A stretch of DNA of 64,000 nt. It comes from Nocardioides sp. J54. Its GTDB lineage: Bacteria > Actinomycetota > Actinomycetes > Propionibacteriales > Nocardioidaceae. The notes below the pieces were generated by a model. It searched no databases and was not told the origin of the DNA. It was given only the letters and a program-made list of their open reading frames with translations. The DNA lies in contig NZ_JAER01000021.1 in the NCBI RefSeq assembly GCF_000519005.1, positions 1 through 64,000 of the forward strand, given 5' to 3'. A program made the position numbers and the translations under genes. Below are positions 51,907 to 60,765 of this stretch, in pieces. Numbering within the stretch: the stretch's first letter is position 1; the number at the start of each line of letters is the position of its first letter.

Positions 51907-52659
51907 TCAGTCGTCGCGCCAGCTCTTCCAGGTGAGGTCGTCCTCGACCTCTCCGGCGAGGTCGGACCAGAGCACGACGCCGCCGTGGTCGACCTCGGTG
52001 ACCTTGAGGTAGATCCAGTGGTCGACGTCGTCGCGCGGCCGCTCGACGTGCGCGAGGCTGCGGCTGATGTCGCCGTCCGAGCGATCGCGGGCCTGCTCGT
52101 CGAGCTCGACCAGCACCGTGGGGTCCACGTCGGCGAGGTCGAAGGGCTGCCGGCCCTCGTCGGGCGTGTAGGCGGCCCACTGCTCCAGCGTGGTGCCGTC
52201 CCAGCGCCACTCGCCGGCCAGGTCGCCCGACTCGCCCGGCGGCGCCTGGAACCTGATCTCGTCGTCGCCCTCGAACCAGGCGTCGAGCACTTCGGTGGAC
52301 CCGACCTGCTCCCGCATCGCGACGAGGAGCCGGTCGAGGCCGTCCGCGGTGAGGATCGGCTGGTAGGTCTCCTCGTGCGGGTACGGCTCGGGCCCCGCCG
52401 CCAGCGGTCCGCCCTCCCGGGTGAGCAGGAAGACGGCGCCGCCGGCCACCACGGCGGTGGCCACGGCGACCACGGCCCACCTCCGGCCGCGGGACCTGGC
52501 GGGCGCCGCGCTCGGCGGAGTCGCGACCTCGACCGGCCGCGGGAGCGGGTGGCCGTCCCGGTCGCGGTCCTCGCGCTCGACCTCGTCGGCGTCGGGCTGG
52601 CGGTAGGTGCGCCAGGTCGGCTTCCCCCCGCCGCCCTTGCGCTGCGGCGTCCCGCTCAC
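51907..52659 (-). CDS. Membrane-anchored protein of unknown function
   Basis: 250 residues from a GTG at 52659 that overlaps the M13 peptidase stop by 4 bp. It has a charged cytoplasmic tail (about 1-58), one membrane helix (WAVVAVATAVVAGGAVFLL), then an acidic extracytoplasmic domain rich in Trp and Asp (EWRWDGTTLEQWAAYTPDEG, DDVDHWIYLKVTEVDHGGVV). No family is recognised. Translational coupling to the peptidase suggests a related process. Confidence 0.75.
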   Translation of the reverse strand: MSGTPQRKGGGGKPTWRTYRQPDADEVEREDRDRDGHPLPRPVEVATPPSAAPARSRGRRWAVVAVATAVVAGGAVFLLTREGGPLAAGPEPYPHEETYQPILTADGLDRLLVAMREQVGSTEVLDAWFEGDDEIRFQAPPGESGDLAGEWRWDGTTLEQWAAYTPDEGRQPFDLADVDPTVLVELDEQARDRSDGDISRSLAHVERPRDDVDHWIYLKVTEVDHGGVVLWSDLAGEVEDDLTWKSWRDD

Positions 52660-54629
52660 CAGATCCGGACGCGGGCGTCCGGCTCGAGCCAGAGGCCGTC
52701 ACCGGGCTGCGTGCCGAACACCTCGTGGAACTCGTCGAGGTTGCGCACGATGTTCGCGCGGAACTCCGGCGGGCTGTGCGGGTCGATGGTGAGGTACTGC
52801 TGCTCCTGCTCGGTGCGGCGCTTCGTGCGCCACACGTAGGCCCAGTTGAGGAAGAGCCTCTTGCGGTCCTCCGCGCTCGGCTCGCGGCCCGCGGCCGCCT
52901 CGGCGATGAGGTACGCCGTGTGCGCGATGGTCAGGCCGCCGAGGTCGCCGATGTTCTCGCCGACCGTGAGCGAGCCGTTGACCTTCTCGTCGGGCAGGTT
53001 GCGCGGGGAGAAGCCGTCGTACTGTGCGACGAGCGCCTTCGACTTCACCTCGAACGCGGCCTTGTCGTCCGGGGTCCACCAGTCGTTGAGGTTGCCCTCG
53101 CCGTCGTACTGCGCGCCCTGGTCGTCGAAGCCGTGCCCGATCTCGTGGCCGATGACCGCGCCGATGCCGCCGTAGTTCTCCGCCGGCTCGGCGTCGGGGG
53201 AGAAGAACGGCTTCTGCAGGATGCCGGCGGGGAAGCAGATCTCGTTGGTGCCCGGGTTGTAGTAGGCGTTGACGGTCTGCGGGAGCATGAACCACTCGTC
53301 GCGGTCGACCGGCGCGCCGATCTTGGCGAGCTGGCGGTCGGTCTCGAACGCCGCAGCGGCCTGGGCGTTGGCGACCAGGTCGTCGGGGACGACCACGAGC
53401 GCGCCGTAGTCGCGGAACTTCTCCGGGTACCCGATCTTGGGGCGGAAGGTCTCGAGCTTCTCGTAGGCCCGCTGCTTGGTCTCCTCCGTCATCCAGTCGA
53501 GCTTGCTGATCGACTGGCGGTAGGCCGCGAGCAGGTTGGCGACCAGCTCGTCCATCATCGCCTTCGACGACGGCGGGAAGTGGCGGGCGACGTACTCCTT
53601 GCCGACGGCCTCGCCCATCGCGCCCTCGACGAAGGACACCGCCCGCTTCCAGCGCGCCCGCAGCTCGGGGGTGCCGGACAGGGTGCGGCCGTAGAAGTCG
53701 AAGTTGGTCTGCACGAACTCGTCGGAGAGGTACGGCGCGGCGGAGCGCAGCACCCGCGAGAGGAACCAGTCACGCCACTGCTCGACCGGGATCGAGTCGA
53801 GGACGCCCGACAGGTGCTCGAGGTACGACGGCTGGCGGACCACGACCTCGCCGAGGGTCGCCGTCTCGCCGCTGACCCGGCCGCCCAGGTTGGTGATGTA
53901 GGCGTCCCAGTCGAACGACGGGCACAGCTGCTTGAGGTCGTCGCCGGTCAGCAGGTTGTAGGTCTTCTGCACGTCGCGGGTCTCGGCCCGCTCCCAGTGG
54001 CCCTTCGCCAGCTCGGTGTCGAGCGCGAGGATCCGCTGCGCGGCGCCGGCGGGGTCCTCGTGCCCGCCGAGCGTGAGCAGCCGGTTCAGGTAGGCGACGT
54101 ACGCCTCGCGGATGTCGGCGAACTTGTCCTCGCGGTAGTAGGACTCGTCCGGCAGCCCGAGCCCGCCCTGCACGACGTGGAACAGGTAGCGGTCGGACTG
54201 GCGGTCGTCGGTGTCGACGTAGGAGCCGAACAGGCCGTAGCCGCCGATCCGCTCGAACTCGCCGAGGAACGCCGCGACGTCGCGGACGTCGCGCAGCCCG
54301 GCGACGGCGTCGACGAGCGGCTGGGCCGGCGCGATGCCGGCAGCCTCAACCCGCTCGACGTCCATGAAGGAGTTGAACAGGTCCGCGATCTTGCGGGCGT
54401 CGTCCGAGCCGGTCGGCGTGCCGGCGGCGACCGACTCCGCGAGCTCGGTGATGATCGCACGCACGTCCTCCTCGGCCTGGTCGGCCAGCTGGACGAACGG
54501 GCCCCAGCTGGACCGGTCCGAGGGGATCTCCACCTCGCGCAGCCAGGTGCCGTTGACGTGGCCGAAGAGGTCGTCCTGCGGGCGGATGTCGGGGTCCATG
54601 CCGGGACGGGCGTCGTCGAGGATGCTCAC
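52656..54629 (-). CDS. M13-family (neprilysin-like) zinc metallopeptidase
   Basis: 657 residues from a GTG at 54629, full length for the family. The zinc motif HEIGH spans His495-His499 with Glu496 as base (VIGHEIGHGFDDQG); the second zinc ligand is in ENIGDLGG. The N-terminus PQDDLFGHVNGTWL and NAYYNPGTNEICFPAGIL are standard M13 signatures. There is no signal peptide, so it probably acts on peptides in the cytoplasm, as described for other bacterial PepO-type enzymes. Confidence 0.94.
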   Translation of the reverse strand: MSILDDARPGMDPDIRPQDDLFGHVNGTWLREVEIPSDRSSWGPFVQLADQAEEDVRAIITELAESVAAGTPTGSDDARKIADLFNSFMDVERVEAAGIAPAQPLVDAVAGLRDVRDVAAFLGEFERIGGYGLFGSYVDTDDRQSDRYLFHVVQGGLGLPDESYYREDKFADIREAYVAYLNRLLTLGGHEDPAGAAQRILALDTELAKGHWERAETRDVQKTYNLLTGDDLKQLCPSFDWDAYITNLGGRVSGETATLGEVVVRQPSYLEHLSGVLDSIPVEQWRDWFLSRVLRSAAPYLSDEFVQTNFDFYGRTLSGTPELRARWKRAVSFVEGAMGEAVGKEYVARHFPPSSKAMMDELVANLLAAYRQSISKLDWMTEETKQRAYEKLETFRPKIGYPEKFRDYGALVVVPDDLVANAQAAAAFETDRQLAKIGAPVDRDEWFMLPQTVNAYYNPGTNEICFPAGILQKPFFSPDAEPAENYGGIGAVIGHEIGHGFDDQGAQYDGEGNLNDWWTPDDKAAFEVKSKALVAQYDGFSPRNLPDEKVNGSLTVGENIGDLGGLTIAHTAYLIAEAAAGREPSAEDRKRLFLNWAYVWRTKRRTEQEQQYLTIDPHSPPEFRANIVRNLDEFHEVFGTQPGDGLWLEPDARVRIW

Positions 54630-54803
54630 GGGGCGAGCCTAGGGCGTGGCGTCAACCGCGTTCGCGCCCCCTCGGCATCCCCCCGGCATCTCCTCGGCAA
54701 CCCCCTCGGCAACGGGTCCGGTCGGTCGGACACGCCGGGACCAACGGCCCAATTCGGGCGCCGGACGCTCAGGCAGGGACGGCGCCGCGCCGATCCGCCG
54801 TCC

Positions 54804-55391
54804 ATGGCAAGGATCACGCGACTGGTCCCCGGCCGGGTGCCCGGGCTGGTGCTGGGCATGGCCCTGGGGCTGGCCCTCACCATCGTCCCCGCCGGGCTGC
54901 CCGCCGCCGCCCCGGCCGCGCAGGCCGCGGCCGCGGGGCCGTCCGTCGGGGCACTGCGGGCCGCACCCGGGCTGCAGGGCGTCGTACCGACGCGGCTGCT
55001 GGTCCAGCGGCTCCTGGAGGACCGCGTGCTGCGGCTGACCAACGTCGAGCGCCGCAAGCGCGGCTGCGCGCCGCTGCGCAGCAACCGGCACCTGCGCAAG
55101 TCCGCCCGGTCGCACACGGTGCGGATGGCGATGCGGAACCAGATGTCGCACCAGCTGCCCGGCGAGCCCTACTTCAGCCGCCGCATCACCAACGCCGGCT
55201 ACCGCGGCTGGCGGCTCGTCGCGGAGAACGTCGCGCACGGCTTCAGCGGTCCGCCGGCCGTCGTCCGGGCGTGGATGCAGAGCCCCGGGCACCGCCGCAA
55301 CATCCTCAACTGCCGCCTGCGCGACCTCGGCGTCGGTGTGGTCCTGTCGGGCGGCCAGCTGTGGTGGACGCAGAATTTCGGACGGCGCTGA
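54804..55391 (+). CDS. Secreted CAP/SCP-domain protein 1
   Basis: 195 residues. A signal peptide ends AAQAAA near residue 43. The CAP domain shows RLTNVERRKRGCAPLR, a SHTVRMAMRNQMSHQLPGE His region, AENVAHGF, SPGHRRNILNC and WWTQNFG. The His and Glu residues that line the CAP cavity are in place. Bacterial CAP proteins are extracellular; some bind lipids or act on peptides, but most are uncharacterised. First of three tandem copies. Confidence 0.88.
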   Translation: MARITRLVPGRVPGLVLGMALGLALTIVPAGLPAAAPAAQAAAAGPSVGALRAAPGLQGVVPTRLLVQRLLEDRVLRLTNVERRKRGCAPLRSNRHLRKSARSHTVRMAMRNQMSHQLPGEPYFSRRITNAGYRGWRLVAENVAHGFSGPPAVVRAWMQSPGHRRNILNCRLRDLGVGVVLSGGQLWWTQNFGRR

Positions 55392-55550
55392 GCCGATCTC
55401 ACAACCCCCTTTCGAGGGGTGGTGACCGCATCCGGTCCACCCTGGGAGCGATCTTGTCTGGAATCTGCTTGGTGATAGTTCCTTCGGACTACCGAAGCGG
55501 GGCCGGAGCCTCGATGTGGCACCCCCACCTGCTCACGGAGCCTTGATGTC
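55392..55550 (+). other. Leader of CAP gene 2 with short hairpins
   Basis: CCCCT-TTCG-AGGGG (55406-55419) and a CTTCGG-ACTA-CCGAAG stem further on give possible RNA structure in the 159-bp leader. I cannot match it to a known riboswitch. Confidence 0.35.
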
Positions 55551-56087
55551 ATGAACCGGGGGATTCTGAGGCTCGTCGCTGTCACCATGCTGTTCCTGGC
55601 CGTCGCTGTCGCACCGTCCACCACGCCGGTGGCCACGGCCGCGGGCACGCCGACCACGTCGGTGGTGATCCGCAGCGCGAAGCTGCAGCTGACCGTCCGG
55701 GCCCTCCTGGAGAACGACGTGGTCGCCCGGACCAACGCCCAGCGCGAGCGCGCCGGCTGCCGCCCGCTGCGCAAGAACCGCGAGCTGCGCGTCGCCGCCC
55801 GCCGCCACTCGAAGCGGATGGCTGCCGCCAACACGATGTCGCACCGCCTGCCGGGTGAGCCGACCCTGGGTCGGCGGATCACCCGGGCCGGCTACCTGCG
55901 CTGGACCCGTGTCGCGGAGAACGTGGCCGCCGGCTTCAGCACGCCGTCCACCACCACCCGCGCGTGGTGGGGCAGCCCCAGCCACCGCCGCAACCTCACC
56001 GACTGCTCGCTGCGCGAGATCGGCGTCGGTGTGGTCTTCAACGGCGTGCGGATGTTCTGGACCCAGAACTTCGGCCGCCGTCGCTGA
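55551..56087 (+). CDS. Secreted CAP/SCP-domain protein 2
   Basis: 178 residues. Signal peptide MNRGILRLVAVTMLFLAVAV ending near VATAAG. The CAP domain keeps all the marks of copy 1: ARTNAQRERAGCRPLR, RRHSKRMAAANTMSHRLPGE, AENVAAGF, SPSHRRNLTDC and FWTQNFGRR. It lies in tandem after copy 1 and is clearly a duplicate. Confidence 0.88.
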   Translation: MNRGILRLVAVTMLFLAVAVAPSTTPVATAAGTPTTSVVIRSAKLQLTVRALLENDVVARTNAQRERAGCRPLRKNRELRVAARRHSKRMAAANTMSHRLPGEPTLGRRITRAGYLRWTRVAENVAAGFSTPSTTTRAWWGSPSHRRNLTDCSLREIGVGVVFNGVRMFWTQNFGRRR

Positions 56088-56191
56088 CCGGTCGCTGACC
56101 GTCGCGGCCCGCTGCTCGCCGCTGCTGGCCGCCGCTGACCGTTCGCACCGGGACGCGGGCAAACGCCTGCGGAGCAGGTGACGCAGCCACC

Positions 56192-56734
56192 ATGATGTGC
56201 CGCGTGCGCCTCCTGCTGCTCCTCGGGCCCCTCAGCGTCCTGCTCGCACTGACCGGCACCGCCGGCGTACCGCCGGCCGCGGTGGCGGCGCTCGACCGCG
56301 GCGCCACCGGCGTCGACCCCGTCCGGCTCTCCGCCCGCGTCGGCGCGGTGCAGGCGCTCGAGCAGGACGCGGTGGCCGTGGTCAACCGGGCCCGTGCCCG
56401 CGCCGGCTGCCGCGCACTGAAGGTCTCCGCACCGCTGCGGGTCTCCGCCCGCCGGCACAGCGCCCGGATGGCGCGGCGGGACCGGCTCACCCACCGCCTG
56501 CCCGGCGAGGCCGTCCTCGCCCGCCGCGTGGTCCGGGCCGGCTACACCCGGCCGCGCATGCTCGGCGAGGTCATCGCCTACGGCCCCCGGACCGGCCGCA
56601 CCGCCGTACGGCTGTGGCTGCGCAGCCCGCTGCACCGCCGGATCCTGCTCGACTGCCGCCTGCGCCACCTCGGCGCCGGCGTGGTCCGGACCGACACCCA
56701 GGTCTGGTGGACCATCGACCTCGGGAAGCGGTAG
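56192..56734 (+). CDS. Secreted CAP/SCP-domain protein 3, divergent
   Basis: 180 residues. The signal peptide comes first (LLLLLGPLSVLLALTGTAG). It aligns with copies 1 and 2 (NRARARAGCRALK, RRHSARMARRDRLTHRLPGE, LWLRSPLHRRILLDCRLRHLG). However, AENVA has become LGEVIAY and WTQNFG has become WTIDLG, so part of the usual cavity is changed. It may have a new function or be drifting. It ends just before the palindromes at 56.8 kb. Confidence 0.82.
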   Translation: MMCRVRLLLLLGPLSVLLALTGTAGVPPAAVAALDRGATGVDPVRLSARVGAVQALEQDAVAVVNRARARAGCRALKVSAPLRVSARRHSARMARRDRLTHRLPGEAVLARRVVRAGYTRPRMLGEVIAYGPRTGRTAVRLWLRSPLHRRILLDCRLRHLGAGVVRTDTQVWWTIDLGKR

Positions 56735-56781
56735 GCCGGTCCCACTGGTCCCACCGGTGCCACTGGTCCCGTGGGTGCGCA

Positions 56782-56838
56782 GGAATCACCGCTTCGGTGG
56801 TGATTCCCGAGGTTGTTGACTGCTGCAAGGGTCAACAA
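56782..56838. repeat. Inverted repeats between CAP3 and the oxidoreductase gene
   Basis: GGAATCACC (56782-56790) pairs with GGTGATTCC (56799-56807). TTGTTGAC (56813-56820) pairs with GTCAACAA (56831-56838). The first dyad resembles those at 63561 and 63648. Confidence 0.8.
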
Positions 56839-56879
56839 GTCCGGGAAGCAGCCACCAGGTGCGCCGGGCGCCGCCGGGC

Positions 56880-57848
56880 TCAGTCCCGGATCCGCACCAC
56901 CAGCTTGCCGAGCGCGGCCCGGCCGTCCATGTCGAGCAGGGCCTGGCCGAACTGGTCGATCGGGTAGACCTTGCCGACCGGGGGCTTGACCACGCCGGAC
57001 TCGATCATCGGCACGAGCCGGGCCCACTGCTCGCGCATGTAGCCGGGGTGGGAGAAGGCGTACTCGCCCCAGCCGACGCCGCGGACGTCGGTGTTGGTGA
57101 GCAGCAGACGGTTGACCTTGACCTCGGGGATGCCCTCGCCGGCGGCGAAGCCGACGACGAGCACCCGGCCCTCGCGGGCCAGCGAGCGCAGGGAGTCGGT
57201 GAACAGCGAGCCGCCGACGACGTCCATCACGACGTCGACACCCTTGCCGCCGGTGAGCTCGCGGGCGGCGTCCTTGAAGCCCTCGACCGGGATCGCGTGG
57301 TCGGCGCCGGCGGCGAGCGCGAAGGCGCGCTTCTCCTCCGTGCTCGCGACCGCGATGACGGTGGCGCCGAGGCCCTTGGCGACCTGGATGGTCGCGGTGC
57401 CGACGCCGCCGGCCGCGCCGTGGACCAGGACGGTCTCGCCCGGGTGGAGGTCGCCGCGCTCGTCAAGGGCGAAGAGCGCGGTGAGGTAGTTCATCGGCAG
57501 CGCGACGGCCTCGTCGAACGAGATCTCGTCGGGCAGCGGGAAGACGTTCTCGCTCGAGCCGACGACGAGCTCGGCGGCACCGCCGTGCGAGCCGACACCG
57601 GTGACCCGCTGGCCGGGCTCGAAGCCGTCGCCGGACACGACGACCCCGGCGAAGTCGACGCCGAGGGTGAACGGCGGCTCGGGGCGCAGCTGGTACTGCC
57701 CCTTCGTCAGCAGCAGGTCGGGGAAGGAGACGCCGACGGCGTGGACCTCCACGAGCACCTGCCCGGGCCCGGCCTCGGGGGCGGGCGCGTCCTGGCTGAC
57801 GACGATGTCGGAGGGGCCGGTGGTGGTGATGACCTGGACTGCGCGCAT
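56880..57848 (-). CDS. NADPH:quinone oxidoreductase family (zinc-independent MDR) protein
   Basis: 322 residues. MDR fold: VLVEVHAVGVSFPDLLLTKG, PFTLGVDFAGVV, the Rossmann loop VHGAAGGVGTATIQVAKGLG, and AIPVEGFKDAARELTGGKGVDVV. No structural or catalytic zinc Cys cluster is present, as in quinone reductases and crotonyl reductase-like enzymes. It probably reduces a quinone or enone with NADPH. It stands alone, ending at the palindrome cluster. Confidence 0.9.
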   Translation of the reverse strand: MRAVQVITTTGPSDIVVSQDAPAPEAGPGQVLVEVHAVGVSFPDLLLTKGQYQLRPEPPFTLGVDFAGVVVSGDGFEPGQRVTGVGSHGGAAELVVGSSENVFPLPDEISFDEAVALPMNYLTALFALDERGDLHPGETVLVHGAAGGVGTATIQVAKGLGATVIAVASTEEKRAFALAAGADHAIPVEGFKDAARELTGGKGVDVVMDVVGGSLFTDSLRSLAREGRVLVVGFAAGEGIPEVKVNRLLLTNTDVRGVGWGEYAFSHPGYMREQWARLVPMIESGVVKPPVGKVYPIDQFGQALLDMDGRAALGKLVVRIRD

Positions 57849-58125
57849 GGACCGCAGCCTAGGGGGGGAAGGGAAGCGGTCGTGCCCCCGACCCAGCAGC
57901 CCGCGTCCGCGCCCACGGCGCCCGCCCCGCAGCGGGCCGACGGCGTACGTCGTGGTCGTGCTGGTGGGCGTGTTCGTCGTCGCCGGCGTCGGCGACCCGC
58001 CGGGCAACGGGGTGGTCTCGCTCCTCGCCGGGCTCCCTGGCTCCCTGCCGCCGTCGAGAGCGCGATGCGCGTGAGCTCGACGAGGACGAGCTCGGCCGGA
58101 CCCTGGTGGCCGCCGGTCGGTGGGG

Positions 58126-59487
58126 TCAGGCCGGGTGGGCGGCGCGGTGCCGGGCCACGAGGTCGGCGTACCAGTCGAAGGACCGCTTGGGCGTGCGGAC
58201 CTGGGTGTCGTAGTCGACGTGCACGAGGCCGAACCGCTGGGTGTACCCCTCGGCCCACTCGAAGTTGTCGATGACCGACCACGCGTAGTAGCCGCGGACG
58301 TCGACGCCGCGCTCGACCGCCTCCGCCACGGCCGTCAGGTGGCCGGCGTGGTAGTCGATGCGGGCCCGGTCGTCCACGACGCCGTGCTCGTCGGGGCCGG
58401 CGTTGTAGGCGCAACCCGACTCGGTGATGACGATCGGCGGGAGGGCTGCGCGGTAGCGGGCGCGGAACATGATCAGCCACTCGCGCAGCGCGTCCGGGAC
58501 CACCGGCCACCCGAAGTCGGTGACCGGGTAGCCGAGGACGTCGCGGAACTCGAACGGCAGCTCGGCCTCCTCGTCGGCGGCGGCGATGCGCATCGGGTTG
58601 TAGTAGTTGACCCCGTAGAAGTCGAGGGGCTGGCGCATGGTGGCGAGGTCGCCGTCGCGGACGTGCTCCTCGAGCAGCATCATCATGTCGTCGGAGTAGC
58701 GGCCGAGCAGCATGCCCTCGAGGTAGTGCCCGTTCCAGAGCGTGTCGAAGAGCTTCGCGGCCCCGACGTCGGCGGGGTCATCGCTGCCGGGCCAGATGGG
58801 CGCGTGGTTGTTGGCGCAGCCGACGCTTTGCGCACCCGCGGCGCGCAGGGCGATCGCGGCGCGGCCGTGCGCGACGAGCAGGTGGTGCCCGACCGGGAGC
58901 GCGTCGAACATGAGCGCCTTGCCGGGCGCGTGCATGGCGGTGGCGTACCCCATGAGCGTCACCACGTTGGGCTCGTTGACCGGCACCCAGTCGGCGACCC
59001 GGTCGCCGAGGCGCTCGCCCACGATCGCGGCGTAGTCGGCGAAGCGGTCGATGGTGGCGCGGTTGAGCCAGCCGCCGTCGTCCTCGAGCGCCTGGGGGAG
59101 GTCCCAGTGGAACAGGGTCGCCATCGGCGCGATGCCGGCGTCGAGCAGCCCGTCGACGAGGCGGTCGTAGAAGTCGAGGCCCTTCGCGTTCGCGGGGCCG
59201 CTTCCCGTCGGCTGGATGCGCGGCCACGCGATCGAGAAGCGGTAGCCGCCGGCGCCGAGCCGGCGCAGCAGCGCCACGTCCTCGCGCCAGCGGTGGTAGT
59301 GGTCGCAGGCGACGGCGCCGGAGGAGCCGTCGACGACCCGCCCCGGCTGCGCGGTGAACGTGTCCCACACCGACGGACCGCGTCCGTCCTCGTCGACCGC
59401 GCCCTCGATCTGGTACGCCGCCGTGCTCGTGCCGAAGCGGAACCCTCCCGGGAGCCGCTCGGCCAGGTCCCTCACCCTGTCCTCCAT
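58126..59487 (-). CDS. Glycoside hydrolase family 1 beta-glucosidase
   Basis: 453 residues from the ATG at 59487. The N-terminal FRFGTSTAAYQIEGAVDEDG is typical of GH1, the acid/base is Glu172 in VNEPNV, the nucleophile is Glu356 in ITESGC, and YYAWSVIDNFEWAEGYTQRFG lies near the end. No signal peptide, so it hydrolyses imported beta-glucosides or related disaccharides. No transporter is adjacent. The 277-bp gap after it (57849-58125) holds only a GC-rich stretch with an open frame encoding a hydrophobic YVVVVLVGVFVVAG segment without a clear start. Confidence 0.94.
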   Translation of the reverse strand: MEDRVRDLAERLPGGFRFGTSTAAYQIEGAVDEDGRGPSVWDTFTAQPGRVVDGSSGAVACDHYHRWREDVALLRRLGAGGYRFSIAWPRIQPTGSGPANAKGLDFYDRLVDGLLDAGIAPMATLFHWDLPQALEDDGGWLNRATIDRFADYAAIVGERLGDRVADWVPVNEPNVVTLMGYATAMHAPGKALMFDALPVGHHLLVAHGRAAIALRAAGAQSVGCANNHAPIWPGSDDPADVGAAKLFDTLWNGHYLEGMLLGRYSDDMMMLLEEHVRDGDLATMRQPLDFYGVNYYNPMRIAAADEEAELPFEFRDVLGYPVTDFGWPVVPDALREWLIMFRARYRAALPPIVITESGCAYNAGPDEHGVVDDRARIDYHAGHLTAVAEAVERGVDVRGYYAWSVIDNFEWAEGYTQRFGLVHVDYDTQVRTPKRSFDWYADLVARHRAAHPA

Positions 59488-59566
59488 CGCGCCCACCCTC
59501 CCATGAGCAGGCCCGGACGGCAGCCTGACGCGGCGTGCACCGACGGGCACGGGCACAATCTGTCAC

Positions 59567-60256
59567 GTGAACGTCGAGATCCGCAGGGGAACTGACCGGT
59601 TCGTCGAGCGGGAGGCCGGGCGGCTCACCCACCACTCCTTCTCGTTCGGGCCGAACCTCGACCCCGAGCGGATGTCCTTCGGGCCGATGGTGTGCCACGA
59701 CGACCACCTGCTGGCCCGGGGCACCGGCTTCGAGGAGCACCCGCACGCCGGGCTGGAGATCGTGACCTGGGTGGTGTCCGGCTCGGTGGTGCACCGCGAC
59801 GGCACCGGCTCCGAGGCGGTCCTGCGGGCCGGAGGGTGCGGTGTGCTGACCGCCGGCTCGGGGGTGCGCCACTCCGAGCTGGCCGGCGACGACGGCCCGG
59901 CTCGCTTCGTGCAGGTGTGGCTCACGCCGGACGACCCCGACGCGCCGCCGCGGTACGCGACCTCGGCGGTCGACGCGGCCCCCGGTCGCGGCCTGGTCCG
60001 CGTGGTAGGCGACAGCGGCGCGCTCGCCGTGGGCGTGGCCGGCGCGGCCCTCGACGTGGCGCGGCTCGAGGCCGGCGAGGTGCTCACCCTGCCGGCGGCA
60101 CCGCGGGTGCACGCCTTCGTCGCGACCGGGGCGCTGCTGCGGTCCTCGCTCGCCGAGCCGCTCAGCGCCGGCGACGCGTTCTGCGTGACCGGCGAGACGT
60201 CGTACGACGTGACCGCGGCGGTGCCGACCGAGCTGCTGGTCTGGTCCCTGCCCTGA
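59567..60256 (+). CDS. Pirin-family bicupin protein
   Basis: 229 residues from a GTG at 59567. The first cupin has GFEEHPHAGLEIVTWVVSG with the metal-binding HPH and a later Glu, and GGCGVLTAGSGVRHSE. The second cupin is degenerate. It resembles YhhW-type pirins, some of which have quercetin dioxygenase activity. It diverges from the GH1 gene by 79 bp; a shared role in plant glucoside use is an attractive guess, nothing more. Confidence 0.87.
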   Translation: MNVEIRRGTDRFVEREAGRLTHHSFSFGPNLDPERMSFGPMVCHDDHLLARGTGFEEHPHAGLEIVTWVVSGSVVHRDGTGSEAVLRAGGCGVLTAGSGVRHSELAGDDGPARFVQVWLTPDDPDAPPRYATSAVDAAPGRGLVRVVGDSGALAVGVAGAALDVARLEAGEVLTLPAAPRVHAFVATGALLRSSLAEPLSAGDAFCVTGETSYDVTAAVPTELLVWSLP

Positions 60257-60285
60257 CCGGCTGACCTGCTGACCGGCTGACCGGC

Positions 60286-60765
60286 TCAGGCCTCGCCGAG
60301 GTCGGCGTCGCCGACGATCGCCGAAGAGATCTCCGCGAGCTGGCGCACCTGCTCGGGGGTCAGCCGGTCGAAGACGAGCGAGCGGACGTGCGCCACGTGC
60401 CGCGGCGCCACGCTGCGCAGCAGCTCCAGGCCGGCGTCGGTGAGCGTGGCGTACTGCATCCGCTTGTCCTCGGGGCACTGGCGACGCTCGACCCACCCGC
60501 GCTGCTCCAGCGCGGCGATCGCGTGGCTGAGCCGCGACGGGCTGGACGCGGTGAGCCGGGCGAGGTCGCCCATGGTGAGGGTGCGGTCCGGCTGGGCGGA
60601 CAGGGTGGCGAGCATCCCGTAGTAGTTGTGCGGGATCCCGGCCTCCTCGCGCAGCAACCGGTCGAGCTGCTGGGGCAGGGCCTGGACGATCCGGATGAAC
60701 GGCAGCCACGCCGCCATCTCGTCCTCGCCGAGCCAGACGGCGGTGTCTGCAGTGTCCGTGCTCAC
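60286..60765 (-). CDS. MarR-family transcriptional regulator
   Basis: 159 residues from a GTG at 60765 that overlaps the ribA stop by 4 bp. MarR winged helix: LTMGDLARLTASSPSRLSHA, IAALEQRGWVERRQCPEDKR, then ATLTDAGLELLRSVAP. It is the second gene of a two-gene operon with ribA, and a MarR-like dyad lies in front of that operon, so it probably controls its own expression and that of the flavin gene. Confidence 0.9.
   Translation of the reverse strand: MSTDTADTAVWLGEDEMAAWLPFIRIVQALPQQLDRLLREEAGIPHNYYGMLATLSAQPDRTLTMGDLARLTASSPSRLSHAIAALEQRGWVERRQCPEDKRMQYATLTDAGLELLRSVAPRHVAHVRSLVFDRLTPEQVRQLAEISSAIVGDADLGEA

Noticed and set aside
55392..55550. Known riboswitch before CAP gene 2
   Set aside because: Short hairpins exist, but I could not match the conserved core of any riboswitch class I know, including c-di-AMP and c-di-GMP types.
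57884..58074. Small membrane-protein gene between the oxidoreductase and GH1 genes
   Set aside because: The hydrophobic YVVVVLVGVFVVAG stretch is suggestive, but the open frame has no credible start; a GTG upstream is in another frame. Left as unannotated sequence.
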